DNA of 42,869 nucleotides from Gammaproteobacteria bacterium (GCA_015488885.1 WFMW01000054.1:1-42869); one strand, 5' to 3'. Positions 9,563-17,578 are shown, counted from the stretch's first letter. Numbers and translations are program-made. The notes: generated from the letters alone by a model not told the origin.

Positions 9563-10978
9563 TTACTCCGTGTCGATGGCGACCCACTCGGGGCGACGCC
9601 AGCGATATAATAGTTGTGGCGCGACCAGCATCACCACCAGGGTGAAAAACATGGCCAGCGCATATGTCAGGGCACCAATATCTGTACCTGGTGGCAGAAA
9701 ACCGATAAGAAAACAGGCGAAGGTGGTAGCAAAGCCAGTACCCGCAACCAGCCACAGCCCCCAGCTGCGACCACCGGGAACGCGATAAGGTCGTGGTGTA
9801 TCGGCATGACTATAGCGCAGCCGTATCGCGGTAGCAAACAGCATTAAATACATCACCGCATACAGAATAACAGCTGCCGAAGTCAGCAGCAGAAAAGCAC
9901 TGTCTATAGAAGGCACGACAAGAAATACCAGTGCTACTGTACTCATCAAACTGGCCTGCACCATAAGTAAATTACGCGGCACGCCATACGCATTTGTTGC
10001 CTGCAATACAGTGGGTAAATTACCAGCGCGACCTGCAGCCCACATGCCCTTCACAGGACCTACTACCCAGGTACTCACCTGCCCTGCCGCCCCCAGAGCC
10101 ACTAACAGTGCAACAGGTGGCAATAACCCGTCAATATGCCAGGTATGAAACAACGCCTGTAATGCCTGCACACTACCGGAGACCAGATCCAGCTTATCCT
10201 TCGGCAGCACAACAGCTACCGCCAGCCCACCGAGCAGTGTCAAGACGAAACCGAGTATGGCGGCAGAAAATACCGCAATGGGGTAATTATGCTGCACATT
10301 ACGCACCTCCCTTGCATGGCTGGCCGAAACTTCAATGCCAACGACGCCAAAAATAAAACTGAGAAATAACACCAGGCTCTGTCTGGCATCATTCACCGGT
10401 AGCCAGTTATCCACCGTCATGCTCAGATTCAGCTGCAATGGATGTCCCTGGCTAACATAAAGTACGGCCAGACCAACCAGTAACACTGTCGGTAATAGTA
10501 CACCGGCACCCAGGCAAACACTGGAAATCAGGCTGGAGGCGCGCATACCACGCAAATTCAGCAACGTAGCCGCCCAGTACACCACAAGAATAACCGTGAC
10601 GATAAAGATACGAGAGTTAGACAATGCCGGATTAATCGCATAAGCCAGACTTGCCGCCACATAGGAAAGAATTGAAGTAATACCGAACAGACTTTGCACC
10701 CACTGCAACCACACTGCGGTAAGCCCCCAACGGGTGCCAAAAGCGGCTTCAACCCAGTGGAAAACACCATTTTTCGGCCAGGCGGTAGCAAGCTCTGCTG
10801 ATACCAGTGCCACAGGAATAAGAAAAGCAAATACCGTAATGATATTAAAAAATACCATTCTCATACCGGTGTCGGCCATCATTGGCATATTGCGTAGCGT
10901 GAGAAATAACGCTGCCGTCATCAACGTGAGCATCAGTACACCGATGCGTGCAGGCGGCCTGGTTGCAGATTTAAGCAT
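9563..10978 (-). CDS. gadC: Glutamate/GABA antiporter of the APC family
   Basis: A 471-residue inner-membrane permease with about 12 hydrophobic segments and the APC-family opening MVFFNIITVFAFLIPVALVSAELATAWPKNGVFHWVEAAFG, close to GadC. Paired with gadB 5 bp downstream, it should exchange external glutamate for internal GABA, completing the acid-resistance cycle. It is shorter than E. coli GadC (511 residues) and ends soon after the last helix (RWRRPEWVAIDTE), so the C-terminal plug that closes E. coli GadC at neutral pH seems absent or very short. Its ATG overlaps the end of sixA by 8 bp, implying translational coupling. Confidence 0.9.
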   Translation of the reverse strand: MLKSATRPPARIGVLMLTLMTAALFLTLRNMPMMADTGMRMVFFNIITVFAFLIPVALVSAELATAWPKNGVFHWVEAAFGTRWGLTAVWLQWVQSLFGITSILSYVAASLAYAINPALSNSRIFIVTVILVVYWAATLLNLRGMRASSLISSVCLGAGVLLPTVLLVGLAVLYVSQGHPLQLNLSMTVDNWLPVNDARQSLVLFLSFIFGVVGIEVSASHAREVRNVQHNYPIAVFSAAILGFVLTLLGGLAVAVVLPKDKLDLVSGSVQALQALFHTWHIDGLLPPVALLVALGAAGQVSTWVVGPVKGMWAAGRAGNLPTVLQATNAYGVPRNLLMVQASLMSTVALVFLVVPSIDSAFLLLTSAAVILYAVMYLMLFATAIRLRYSHADTPRPYRVPGGRSWGLWLVAGTGFATTFACFLIGFLPPGTDIGALTYALAMFFTLVVMLVAPQLLYRWRRPEWVAIDTE

Positions 10979-11483
10979 GACTAATCTGCTTTGGTCGAAA
11001 CAGATTTAGACATTCACCCTGCCCCGATTTTTTTAATGCTTCAACAGAATCAATACGAAAACAGGCGACTGCACAGGTTGTCATCAGCTTGCCACTCGCA
11101 GAACGTGAGGGTGGGGTACTGGCGAGATAACTCACCAGATCATCCATACCAGGATTATGTGCCAGCAATAGCAGACGTTGATTTTCATGCGCATAAAGTT
11201 CGACAATTTCGCACAAAGTCTCCCTCTCTGCCAGATAAAGCGCCCGATCAACAATAACATTGTTTTCAGCCACCGGTAGATGATTTAATAGTTGACCTGC
11301 TGTTTCCTGAGCACGCCGCGCCGCTGAAACCAGCATCATATCAGGTACAAGATCTACCTTCCCAAGATAGATACCCATGCTATCCGCATCCTGAACACCC
11401 CTGTCATTCAGGGGTCTATCCACATCGGCGGTATGACTATGCCAGTCTGATTTGGCATGACGCATTAACATTAGTTCAAACAT
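10971..11483 (-). CDS. sixA: Phosphohistidine phosphatase SixA-like
   Basis: A 170-residue histidine phosphatase-superfamily protein with the catalytic RHG-type motif LMRHAKSDW near the N-terminus and a second active-site His in LLLLAHNPGMDDLVSYL. SixA removes phosphate from phosphohistidine in phosphotransfer proteins (ArcB or the nitrogen PTS in E. coli). It overlaps the start of gadC by 8 bp, so it is co-translated with the acid-resistance genes. That coupling is unusual and may point to a regulatory or metabolic link; the partner here is unknown. Confidence 0.9.
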   Translation of the reverse strand: MFELMLMRHAKSDWHSHTADVDRPLNDRGVQDADSMGIYLGKVDLVPDMMLVSAARRAQETAGQLLNHLPVAENNVIVDRALYLAERETLCEIVELYAHENQRLLLLAHNPGMDDLVSYLASTPPSRSASGKLMTTCAVACFRIDSVEALKKSGQGECLNLFRPKQISHA

Positions 11484-11500
11484 TTAGCTGCTTTTCCCGG

Positions 11501-11531
11501 GTTATATAACGACCCTGAGTTATATAACGAC
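11501..11531. promoter_or_regulatory. Two direct copies of a palindromic 13-mer upstream of sixA-gadCB
   Basis: GTTATATAACGAC occurs at 11501-11513 and again at 11519-11531, 18 bp apart. Each copy contains the perfect palindrome GTTATATAAC. They lie 18-48 bp before the sixA start codon, where a promoter and operator are expected, and just beyond the end of tetR. A regulator binding two sites less than two helical turns apart is a reasonable reading. Which regulator is not known; the sites do not resemble the GACCG-type site in front of tetR. Confidence 0.55.
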
Positions 11532-11559
11532 ATATTCTCGGACAGGCTCCTGGTAACCA

Positions 11560-12189
11560 TCAGATACTCGTTGATTTTTCAAAGCCCTCAGCCAGTAACT
11601 GAAATACCGCTGCACTGTAGTGTTCGGCTGAATCAGCAAAACTTACCCCCGGCATATGTTTCAACACCGCGCGGGTTTCAAAGAAAAAGACATTCGCCCC
11701 CACCAGTAAATACGCCAGCAGAGAAACGTCAATATCAGCTTTGACAAAGCCCTGTGCCTGCGCTTCAGCCACCAGTTCCACCACACTGGCAAAGGTATCG
11801 GCAAACACTTCTTCCGCCAGTTGTTTACCACGCTGCTCACTGTTTTCCATCAGCTCCCATTGAATCAACCGGGTCGATTCAGGCTGTTCCAGTAATTTCT
11901 GCAGATGACTGGTGAAAAAATCATGCATCCGTACCAGCGGACTTATCGCTGTCAAGTCATCACGCTTATGCAATGCCGATGCTGAACGCCTGCAGGCCGT
12001 TTTAAGCACCGCCATAAACAGGCCCTGTTTGGATTTAAAATGATGAAAAATATTCGCCTTGCTTACTCCGGCCTGCTGCGCGATAGCATTCATCGACACC
12101 GCATTGAAACCCTTACTGGCAAACAAGGTTTCCGCCACCTCAAGCGTTAACCTGGCGGCTTTACTTAAATCTTTATTCTGCCTCTGCAT
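11560..12189 (-). CDS. TetR/AcrR-family transcriptional regulator
   Basis: A 209-residue regulator with the N-terminal TetR helix-turn-helix (LEVAETLFASKGFNAVSMNAIAQQAGVSKANIFHHFKSKQGLF) and a helical ligand-binding C-terminal domain. The frame extends 20 codons further upstream to 12249, but that would place the start next to the operator palindrome at 12255. The ATG giving MQRQNKDLSKAARLTLEVAE fits family lengths better and is used. It lies 76 bp before sixA on the same strand. TetR proteins commonly repress themselves and adjacent efflux genes, so control of emrAB and perhaps the gad genes is likely but unproven. Confidence 0.9.
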   Translation of the reverse strand: MQRQNKDLSKAARLTLEVAETLFASKGFNAVSMNAIAQQAGVSKANIFHHFKSKQGLFMAVLKTACRRSASALHKRDDLTAISPLVRMHDFFTSHLQKLLEQPESTRLIQWELMENSEQRGKQLAEEVFADTFASVVELVAEAQAQGFVKADIDVSLLAYLLVGANVFFFETRAVLKHMPGVSFADSAEHYSAAVFQLLAEGFEKSTSI

Positions 12190-12254
12190 GGAAGAAACTG
12201 TCTGCACCCTTTTTAACCTGAATAAATGTTTGTGTAAATTGGCCCTCACAAACC

Positions 12255-12266
12255 GACCGTTCGGTC
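12255..12266. promoter_or_regulatory. TetR-type operator in front of the tetR gene
   Basis: GACCGTTCGGTC has perfect 5-bp arms (GACCG/CGGTC) around a TT centre, inside the longer context ACCGACCGTTCGGTCAG. This is the shape of many AcrR/TetR operators. It lies 66-77 bp upstream of the chosen tetR start, which supports autoregulation. I found no second copy in the 117-bp gap upstream of emrA or in front of sixA. Confidence 0.6.
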
Positions 12267-12477
12267 AGCATATTGAGTCTAACACTAGTCATATAGAAAT
12301 GACAATGGATATTTATTCCAAACTACGGCTCAGGCTCTCAGGATAAAGCTGATACCTATCGTACTCATCCAACTACAAAAATAAATGATGCTTCCTTTGT
12401 ATAAACACATACTCTAAAATAGCCACGCAAAATCACTGCAAGCTAAATCATCAGCCCGCTTTGGTTATGTAATTGCT

Positions 12478-12567
12478 GGAGAAATGCCGGAGCGGCCGAA
12501 CGGGCTTGATTCGAAATCAAGTGAACCCTTATGGGTTCCGAGGGTTCAAATCCCTCTTTCTCCGCCA
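12478..12567 (+). tRNA. tRNA-Ser (anticodon CGA)
   Basis: A 90-nt class II tRNA with acceptor arms GGAGAAA/TTTCTCC, an anticodon stem CTTGA/TCAAG around the loop TTCGAAA (anticodon CGA, reading UCG), a long variable arm (GAACCC-TTAT-GGGTTC), the T-arm GAGGGTTCAAATCCCTC, discriminator G and an encoded CCA end. The long variable arm is diagnostic for serine. The first toxin-antitoxin cluster begins immediately downstream; tRNA genes are frequent insertion points for foreign DNA, but no tRNA-end duplication or integrase is seen here. Confidence 0.97.
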
Positions 12568-12617
12568 CTTCCTTATTAAACAAAATAGGTAATATTAGAC
12601 GGTATTTTATTTATTGT

Positions 12618-13007
12618 TTACAACGGCGAGCAAGCAATGCCCAACACAGCCTGTATACACTGGTCAACACGAAGCAGAAGCGTATTATCACATTGATGTA
12701 TCGGTTTATCCGCTAATCGTCGATTGTCAATTGCCCGAAGTTGATCAATAAGCATATCTGATTTTTTTCTGAGTTGCCCCCTGCCGCAATACGAAGCCTG
12801 AGTGGTTCAGCATCATCGATAAGCTGAGATGTCAGCGGGATAATCAGTGTTGAGGGATGCTCTGCATCGATCAGCGCCTGATCCTGGACGATTAAAACCG
12901 GCCGTGTTTTTCCTGGCTCTGTACCCTTCCCCGGATTCAGGTTAGCCAGATAAATCTGCCCTCGTAAATCTGCCCTCGCTTCATTTATAAATCTGCCCTC
13001 GCTTCAT
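12618..13007 (-). pseudogene. MazF/PemK-type toxin, inactivated by a start duplication and a frameshift
   Basis: The minus strand encodes a recognisable MazF/PemK endoribonuclease: RGQIYLANLNPGKGTEPGKT, then RPVLIVQDQALIDAEHPSTL, then IIPLTSQLIDDAEPLRLRIA. Two lesions break it. First, a 23-bp tandem duplication over the start codon leaves two ATGs that each run into an early stop, while the true frame has no ATG. Second, the frame slips at a run of seven A residues around 12763-12769; the remaining C-terminus (SDMLIDQLRAIDNRRL...) continues in a different frame to the stop at 12618. MazF cleaves mRNA at short motifs; this copy should not. A sequencing error could explain the A-run slip but not the duplication. 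Confidence 0.8.
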
Positions 13008-13010
13008 TTA
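12951..13010. repeat. 23-bp tandem duplication over the mazF start
   Basis: Two identical 23-bp units lie at 12965-12987 and 12988-13010, preceded by a 14-bp partial third unit at 12951-12964 (TAAATCTGCCCTCG). On the minus strand the unit carries the start of the toxin gene (ATGAAGCGAGGGCAG), so the first codons are repeated out of frame. This looks like replication slippage and is the main lesion of the toxin gene. Confidence 0.9.
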
Positions 13011-13090
13011 TATTCCATCTCATCAAACTCGGCATTGATGTTCATGCTTGCCTCACCTACACGTTGTGACGCTTTTGAACAAGCCTGGAA
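13004..13090 (-). pseudogene. C-terminal remnant of the antitoxin paired with the broken mazF
   Basis: An open stretch of 28 codons ends in ASMNINAEFDEMEYK and a TGA that overlaps the first (original) toxin ATG by the 4-bp ATGA arrangement usual for toxin-antitoxin pairs. Upstream in the same frame a stop appears at 13091, so no complete antitoxin remains. The acidic C-terminus fits a toxin-binding tail. The position and overlap suggest a MazE-like partner, but too little is left to name the family. Confidence 0.45.
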
Positions 13091-13222
13091 TCAGAACACA
13101 TAGCCACGACTTGTTAAAAGATTCCCTTATACAACAAGGCAAATATATGCAATACTTGATAGTATCTATTTACATATATATTCAATAATATATTCAACAA
13201 TCTATTTATCCGGTTAATTGCC

Positions 13223-14551
13223 ATGCGAGACCTTGATCGCCTTATCCAGCTTTTACAAACAAAGGGAGTTATGCCATCTGCAGATATACAGGCAGGGCTG
13301 ACTATTAACCAACCGAAAGTATCCCGCCTGATTAAACAGGCAGGTTCAGAAATAATCCATATCGGGAAAGCACGAACCTCCCGATACGCTCTGGCCAGTC
13401 CCACATTTGGGCATGAAGACAACATCCCGATATATAGTCTAGATGAAACAGGACAGGCGCAACACATTTGTAACCTGCACGCCCTTGCAAATGGACAGTA
13501 TTATATTGAAACGGAAGAAAACACACCCTGGCTGAAAGGCGAAGCGGGCAACGGCATTTTTCCCGGCCTGCCTTATTTTATCAATGACCTTCGACCACGG
13601 GGGTTTTTAGGGCGCAAGATAGCCATTTATTACGCACAACGATACGGTTTTCCAGAAATGCTTGACTACTGGAATGAAAACCAGCTTGGCACTTATTTTT
13701 TACAGGATGGTTATAATTTACCGGGCAATCTTATCCTCGGTGAACAGGCGTTAAAAGCAGCACAACATAACACTATAGATATTGTAAGCGACCGCGAAAC
13801 CACCTATCCCGATAAAGCCAGTTCCATTTTAATGCAATGGCAGGCGGGTTCATCTACTGCGGGCGAGCAACAGAAATTCATTGCCTGCACCGCTGACAGA
13901 GGACATGTTATTGTCAAGTTTTCACCCGCGGGCAATTCTGCTGAAGCCCGGCGCTGGCAGGATCTACTTGTCTGTGAATACCACGCGCTCAACACCATGA
14001 AACAGGCAGGTAAAATAGCTGCTGATACCACAATATACAAATTCGACGACCGTATCTTTCTTGAAAGCAAACGCTTTGACCGTATCGGACAGACAGGTCG
14101 CATTCCAATGATTTCATTAGCTGCCATCGATTATGAATTTACTGGCCATGGTGGTAGCTGGACACAGATAACACAACATTTGTACAAGAAAAAATTAATC
14201 ACCGAACAGGATTATCGTTCCTGTATATGGAATGATATGTACGGCCAGTGGATTGGTAACAGCGACAGACACCCCGGCAATATCAGCATGACAACCACCG
14301 ACAGCGGTTTTGAATTACTGCCCGCTTATGATATGTTACCCATGATTTACGCACCTGAACGGGGTGAAATTATTAACCGCAACTTAAACACGCCAATTAA
14401 ACCAATGAAGCAGTACCTTAACCTGTGGAAAGAATCGGCGGAAACGGCCTGTCTGTTCTGGCATAATGTCGGTGAAGATGAAATAATTTCTGATGACTTC
14501 AGGCAAATAGCGGAGAATAATCTCCGACCTGTTAAACAAAAAATGCAATAA
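13223..14551 (+). CDS. yjjJ: HipA-family kinase toxin, YjjJ/HipH type with its own HTH domain
   Basis: A 442-residue protein, nearly the same length as E. coli YjjJ/HipH. Residues about 5-55 look like a winged-helix or HTH segment (SADIQAGLTINQPKVSRLIKQAG). The rest is the HipA kinase fold: the ATP-binding lysine K232 in HVIVKFSP, the catalytic Asp348 in NSDRHPGN and a metal-binding Asp370 in PAYDMLPM. All key residues are present, so it should be active as a protein kinase. There is no HipB gene next to it; in this family the fused N-terminal domain is thought to replace the antitoxin. It lies between a dead mazEF locus and a hicB remnant. Confidence 0.87.
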   Translation: MRDLDRLIQLLQTKGVMPSADIQAGLTINQPKVSRLIKQAGSEIIHIGKARTSRYALASPTFGHEDNIPIYSLDETGQAQHICNLHALANGQYYIETEENTPWLKGEAGNGIFPGLPYFINDLRPRGFLGRKIAIYYAQRYGFPEMLDYWNENQLGTYFLQDGYNLPGNLILGEQALKAAQHNTIDIVSDRETTYPDKASSILMQWQAGSSTAGEQQKFIACTADRGHVIVKFSPAGNSAEARRWQDLLVCEYHALNTMKQAGKIAADTTIYKFDDRIFLESKRFDRIGQTGRIPMISLAAIDYEFTGHGGSWTQITQHLYKKKLITEQDYRSCIWNDMYGQWIGNSDRHPGNISMTTTDSGFELLPAYDMLPMIYAPERGEIINRNLNTPIKPMKQYLNLWKESAETACLFWHNVGEDEIISDDFRQIAENNLRPVKQKMQ

Positions 14552-14601
14552 TTACTTCGCAAGTATCTATTCACTTATTCAAAAATCTAGTCATATTGTA
14601 A

Positions 14602-14775
14602 GAAGAAGACCAATGTTATATAGGCTCATCACCAGGATTTATTGACCCATGCTGTCATGACAAAGATGAAGCTAAAGTTTATAAACAACTTTGCAATATT
14701 ATCGAAGAATGGGTAGAAATTCACCAACAGGAAGGCATGCCTTTACCTGATTCGTTCCTGAATAAATCGTATTAA
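14602..14775 (+). pseudogene. HicB-type antitoxin remnant
   Basis: The frame opens after a TAA at 14599 and encodes YIGSSPGFIDPCCHDKDEAK, then VYKQLCNIIEEWVEIHQQEG and MPLPDSFLNKSY. The pattern of a short beta-strand, a D/H loop, a helix with two acidic turns and a final PLP motif is that of HicB-like RNase-H-fold antitoxins. The N-terminal strand and any start codon are missing, and no HicA toxin lies on either side. It sits 51 bp after the yjjJ stop. Confidence 0.55.
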
Positions 14776-14814
14776 GGCAACGTGTTTATGGTGCGTATAG
14801 AATGTATGTACTTC

Positions 14815-14861
14815 TTGTATTATCAGGCAAGGTTAATTATAATCCAAATACACCAAATACA
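14815..14861 (+). promoter_or_regulatory. Promoter and tandem 9-mers in front of vapBC
   Basis: TTGTAT at 14815-14820 and a consensus TATAAT at 14838-14843 are 17 bp apart, an excellent sigma-70 spacing. Directly after the -10 box come two perfect tandem copies of CCAAATACA (14844-14852, 14853-14861), which overlap the expected transcript start and could be the operator for the antitoxin. A good ribosome site (TTTTGGAG) follows, before the ATG at 14875. Confidence 0.6.
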
Positions 14862-14874
14862 TTTTGGAGTTAAT

Positions 14875-15102
14875 ATGCCGCAAATACATTGTTATATTCC
14901 TGATAAACTCGTTGCACAGTTGCGCAGGAAAGCAGAAAAACATCACCTTTCTATATCAAAATATCTGGCGCGCCTGATCAGGAAAGACATTGGCTCAGGC
15001 TGGCCACCAGGTTATTTTGAACAGGTATTTGGAGGCTGGGAAGGCAAACCCTTACAACGCCTGGAACCGGGTGACTATGAGCAACGGGAAAAAATGGAAT
15101 AA
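14875..15102 (+). CDS. vapB: Antitoxin, ribbon-helix-helix type (VapB-like)
   Basis: A 75-residue protein: MPQIHCYIPDKLVAQLRRKA and then EKHHLSISKYLARLIRKDIG form a ribbon-helix-helix DNA-binding domain, followed by a Trp/Gly/Pro-rich tail (GWPPGYFEQVFGGWEGKPLQ) that should wrap the toxin. The ATG at 14875 is preferred over an upstream one at 14782 because it has a ribosome site and lies downstream of the promoter. Its TAA overlaps the toxin ATG by one base (TAATG), so the pair is translationally coupled. It should neutralise VapC and repress the operon. Confidence 0.85.
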   Translation: MPQIHCYIPDKLVAQLRRKAEKHHLSISKYLARLIRKDIGSGWPPGYFEQVFGGWEGKPLQRLEPGDYEQREKME

Positions 15103-15500
15103 TGTACCTTCTGGACACCAATGTCTGCATCCACTTGCTTAATCAACACCATAGCGGCATAGAAGAACATTTTCGTCAGTGTAGCCCTGCAGAGATTGCC
15201 TTATGTAGCATTGTGAAGGCAGAGTTACTATTTGGCGCCAGACATAGTCAGTATGTTGAAGCTAATTTACAACGCCTTGAAATGTTTTTTTCACCCCTTG
15301 CCTCTTTACCTTTTGATGATGACTGCGCTGCAATATATGCCCGAATCCGAAACGATTTATCCATACAGGGCTGTTTGATTGGCCCAAATGATTTATTGAT
15401 TGCCGCAATAGCCTTAGCACATGATGCCGTTTTAGTCACACATAACCAGAAAGAATTTTGTCGAGTTGCCGGGCTTCGCCTGATAGATTGGGAAGAGTAA
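15102..15500 (+). CDS. vapC: PIN-domain ribonuclease toxin VapC
   Basis: A 132-residue PIN-domain endoribonuclease. The acidic metal site is present: D5 in MYLLDTNVCIHLL, E41 in VKAELLFGA and D97 in GPNDLLIAAIAL; the THNQKEF motif follows. VapC toxins cut tRNA or rRNA and stop translation. With the coupled upstream antitoxin this is a complete, intact type II system, unlike its decayed neighbours on the left. It ends 40 bp before a convergent glycosyltransferase gene. Confidence 0.93.
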   Translation: MYLLDTNVCIHLLNQHHSGIEEHFRQCSPAEIALCSIVKAELLFGARHSQYVEANLQRLEMFFSPLASLPFDDDCAAIYARIRNDLSIQGCLIGPNDLLIAAIALAHDAVLVTHNQKEFCRVAGLRLIDWEE

Positions 15501-15540
15501 TCAGCATCGTTTGTATGATTAAAGTTAAGTATAAGCCAAT

Positions 15541-16629
15541 TTAGACCAGTAAGTCATCCCATTGCGCCAACTCACGCTCAGGCTGAAAATATTTCTGTAC
15601 TAATCTCACATTAGTCGCTGACCTTATTTTTTCATTTTCAATATCCATCACTACCGCCAGCAATTTTTCTGCCAGTGCTTTTACATCACCATTTCTTACC
15701 AGGTGAATATAAAAACCCATCTCGACAAACTCAGGGAACACCGTATTATCATAAGCAATACAGACATTGTTATAATGCATGGCCTCAATAAAAGCATTTG
15801 GCATACCTTCTCCCGCACTGGGGAAGAGAAAAATATCCGTTTGTGCCAGATAGTCAGCCACATTGGTTACATGCCCGGGTAAATGTACCTGATTGGAAAA
15901 CGCAGCTTTATTTATCCTCTTTTTCACCTCACTGGCATAATCACCATCGTCGAGTGCGCCAAGAATGTTTAACCTGAACTTGATCCCCCTGTCATAAAGC
16001 AACTGACAGGCATTGAGTACATCAAGTTGACCCTTACCTGTGACTACTCGACCCACATGGGTTATTTGCAATGTTTTTTTATGCCCCGACTGCATCGATT
16101 CTGATTCATTATGATTGAGCCGAAAGGATGGATAGATAATTTGGTAGGCAGATTCCTGAGTGCGTGGCACGATGTATTTGACATTAGCTAATAAATGTCT
16201 GGATAACGCAATATGATAATTAACCCGTGAATAGATGAGTCGATGAAACCAGTCAGTTTTAGGTCGGCTTTTTGTGGTTCCGTGCCTGATTAACAGATTA
16301 ATATCAAACCCTTGAAATGCAAAGAATAATGTTTTTAGTTCTGATGCACCAAAAAATATAACATTATCAATATCGTATTTCCTCAATAATGCCCTGACCC
16401 GAAAAAACATTGATAAGCTAAAAGTTCGACTGGAAAAACTGATCGGCTCAAGCACAAAGTTTTTATCAGCATCTTTTTGCGTCTGATGAATAAAGGCACC
16501 TAGCTTGCATAACAGACTAACCTGCATAACCCCACCAAGCAACCGAGCCAGCTTGATGGCATCATGCTCCATGCCACCATTACTGCTGGAGAAACACATT
16601 ATTCCGACCGTTTTATTTTCTTTTGCCAA
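15541..16629 (-). CDS. Glycosyltransferase family 4, surface glycan synthesis
   Basis: A 362-residue GT-B fold protein. The C-terminal half has the retaining family 4 nucleotide-sugar site: THVGRVVTGKGQLDVLNACQ, LPGHVTNVADYLAQTDIFLF and PSAGEGMPNAFIEAMHYN. The start is TTG (MAKENKTVGIMCF), supported by GGAG seven bases upstream. It probably adds a sugar to the lipopolysaccharide core or an O-chain, given waaF and the O-antigen ligase nearby. Donor and acceptor cannot be read from the sequence. It is convergent with vapC and divergent from the FkbM gene. Confidence 0.88.
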   Translation of the reverse strand: MAKENKTVGIMCFSSSNGGMEHDAIKLARLLGGVMQVSLLCKLGAFIHQTQKDADKNFVLEPISFSSRTFSLSMFFRVRALLRKYDIDNVIFFGASELKTLFFAFQGFDINLLIRHGTTKSRPKTDWFHRLIYSRVNYHIALSRHLLANVKYIVPRTQESAYQIIYPSFRLNHNESESMQSGHKKTLQITHVGRVVTGKGQLDVLNACQLLYDRGIKFRLNILGALDDGDYASEVKKRINKAAFSNQVHLPGHVTNVADYLAQTDIFLFPSAGEGMPNAFIEAMHYNNVCIAYDNTVFPEFVEMGFYIHLVRNGDVKALAEKLLAVVMDIENEKIRSATNVRLVQKYFQPERELAQWDDLLV

Positions 16630-16735
16630 AGCGTTTCTCCATCAAAAATAATTATTAAAAATAAGACCTACATATAGTTTAAGGTATAATACAGGACGTT
16701 ATTCAATACTTTAACATTATAGAAATATATCTATT

Positions 16736-17578
16736 ATGACATCATCTGAAAAAAAATTAGTCAAAACACTATACGGACATAAGTTATTAGTTAATCCAAA
16801 TGATGAAATTGGAAGAACTATTATAAAAAAGGGTATTTATGATAAACCTTATATCTATTTATTAAACAAAGTGATTCAAAACATAAAACATCCTGTTGTG
16901 TTCGATATTGGTGCAAATATAGGAAATCACTGCATAAGTATTAGTCATAATTGTGAAACAATTTATGCATTTGAACCCGAGCATGCAACTAATATTAATC
17001 TAAATAAAAATATCCAGCTAAATAATATTAATAATATCTATACCTATGAAACAGGTCTATCAGATAGTGAAAAAACAAGCGATTTCTACATTAATATTAG
17101 TGGGAATACCGGTGCATCAACTCTTCACCCTGATGATAAAAACACCCATTATAAAAAATGCCAGATTAAACTCACAACAGGTGATAAATTCGTTACAGAA
17201 AATTCAGTTAAAAAAATTGATTTAATTAAAATTGATATTGAAGGTCACGAAATACAAGCGCTTGAAGGCATGAAAGAATCTATAAATTTATTTAAACCTG
17301 TTATTCTAATGGAATGGACTGCTGACAATACACTTTCATTATCGGACAATAATATTTTTTTCAACGAGATCAGGCAAACATACCTTGGTTATATTGCACT
17401 TTCATCACTGAATAAATCACTCTGGCCACCTGGCTTTATAGGAAAGACTCAACGCTTGATACATAAATTATCTAAACAGGAAAAATGGACATTGACACCA
17501 GCTGACCTTTCCAGTAAACACTCAAATATATTTCTTGTACATCCCGAAAAGTTGAAGCTGATACAAAACCTGATTTAG
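16736..17578 (+). CDS. FkbM-family SAM-dependent methyltransferase
   Basis: A 280-residue protein with a class I methyltransferase core: VVFDIGANIGNHCISISHNC (SAM-binding loop), IYAFEPEHATN and, after about 90 residues, DLIKIDIEGHEIQALEGM, the FkbM signature. Members often O-methylate sugars of surface polysaccharides. It is the only plus-strand gene in the glycan block and is very AT-rich, with long A/T runs, unlike sucA or glnE, which suggests transfer from elsewhere. No promoter could be assigned with confidence. Confidence 0.88.
   Translation: MTSSEKKLVKTLYGHKLLVNPNDEIGRTIIKKGIYDKPYIYLLNKVIQNIKHPVVFDIGANIGNHCISISHNCETIYAFEPEHATNINLNKNIQLNNINNIYTYETGLSDSEKTSDFYINISGNTGASTLHPDDKNTHYKKCQIKLTTGDKFVTENSVKKIDLIKIDIEGHEIQALEGMKESINLFKPVILMEWTADNTLSLSDNNIFFNEIRQTYLGYIALSSLNKSLWPPGFIGKTQRLIHKLSKQEKWTLTPADLSSKHSNIFLVHPEKLKLIQNLI

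Noticed and set aside
8184-9755. A 523-residue gadB frame starting 66 codons further upstream
   Set aside because: The extra residues overlap gadC, have no resemblance to GadB and lie before the natural MVKKLHPDIE start at 9557.
12478-15500. A tRNA-integrated genomic island at tRNA-Ser
   Set aside because: The TA cluster starts right after the tRNA, but I found no integrase gene and no repeat of the tRNA 3' end downstream.
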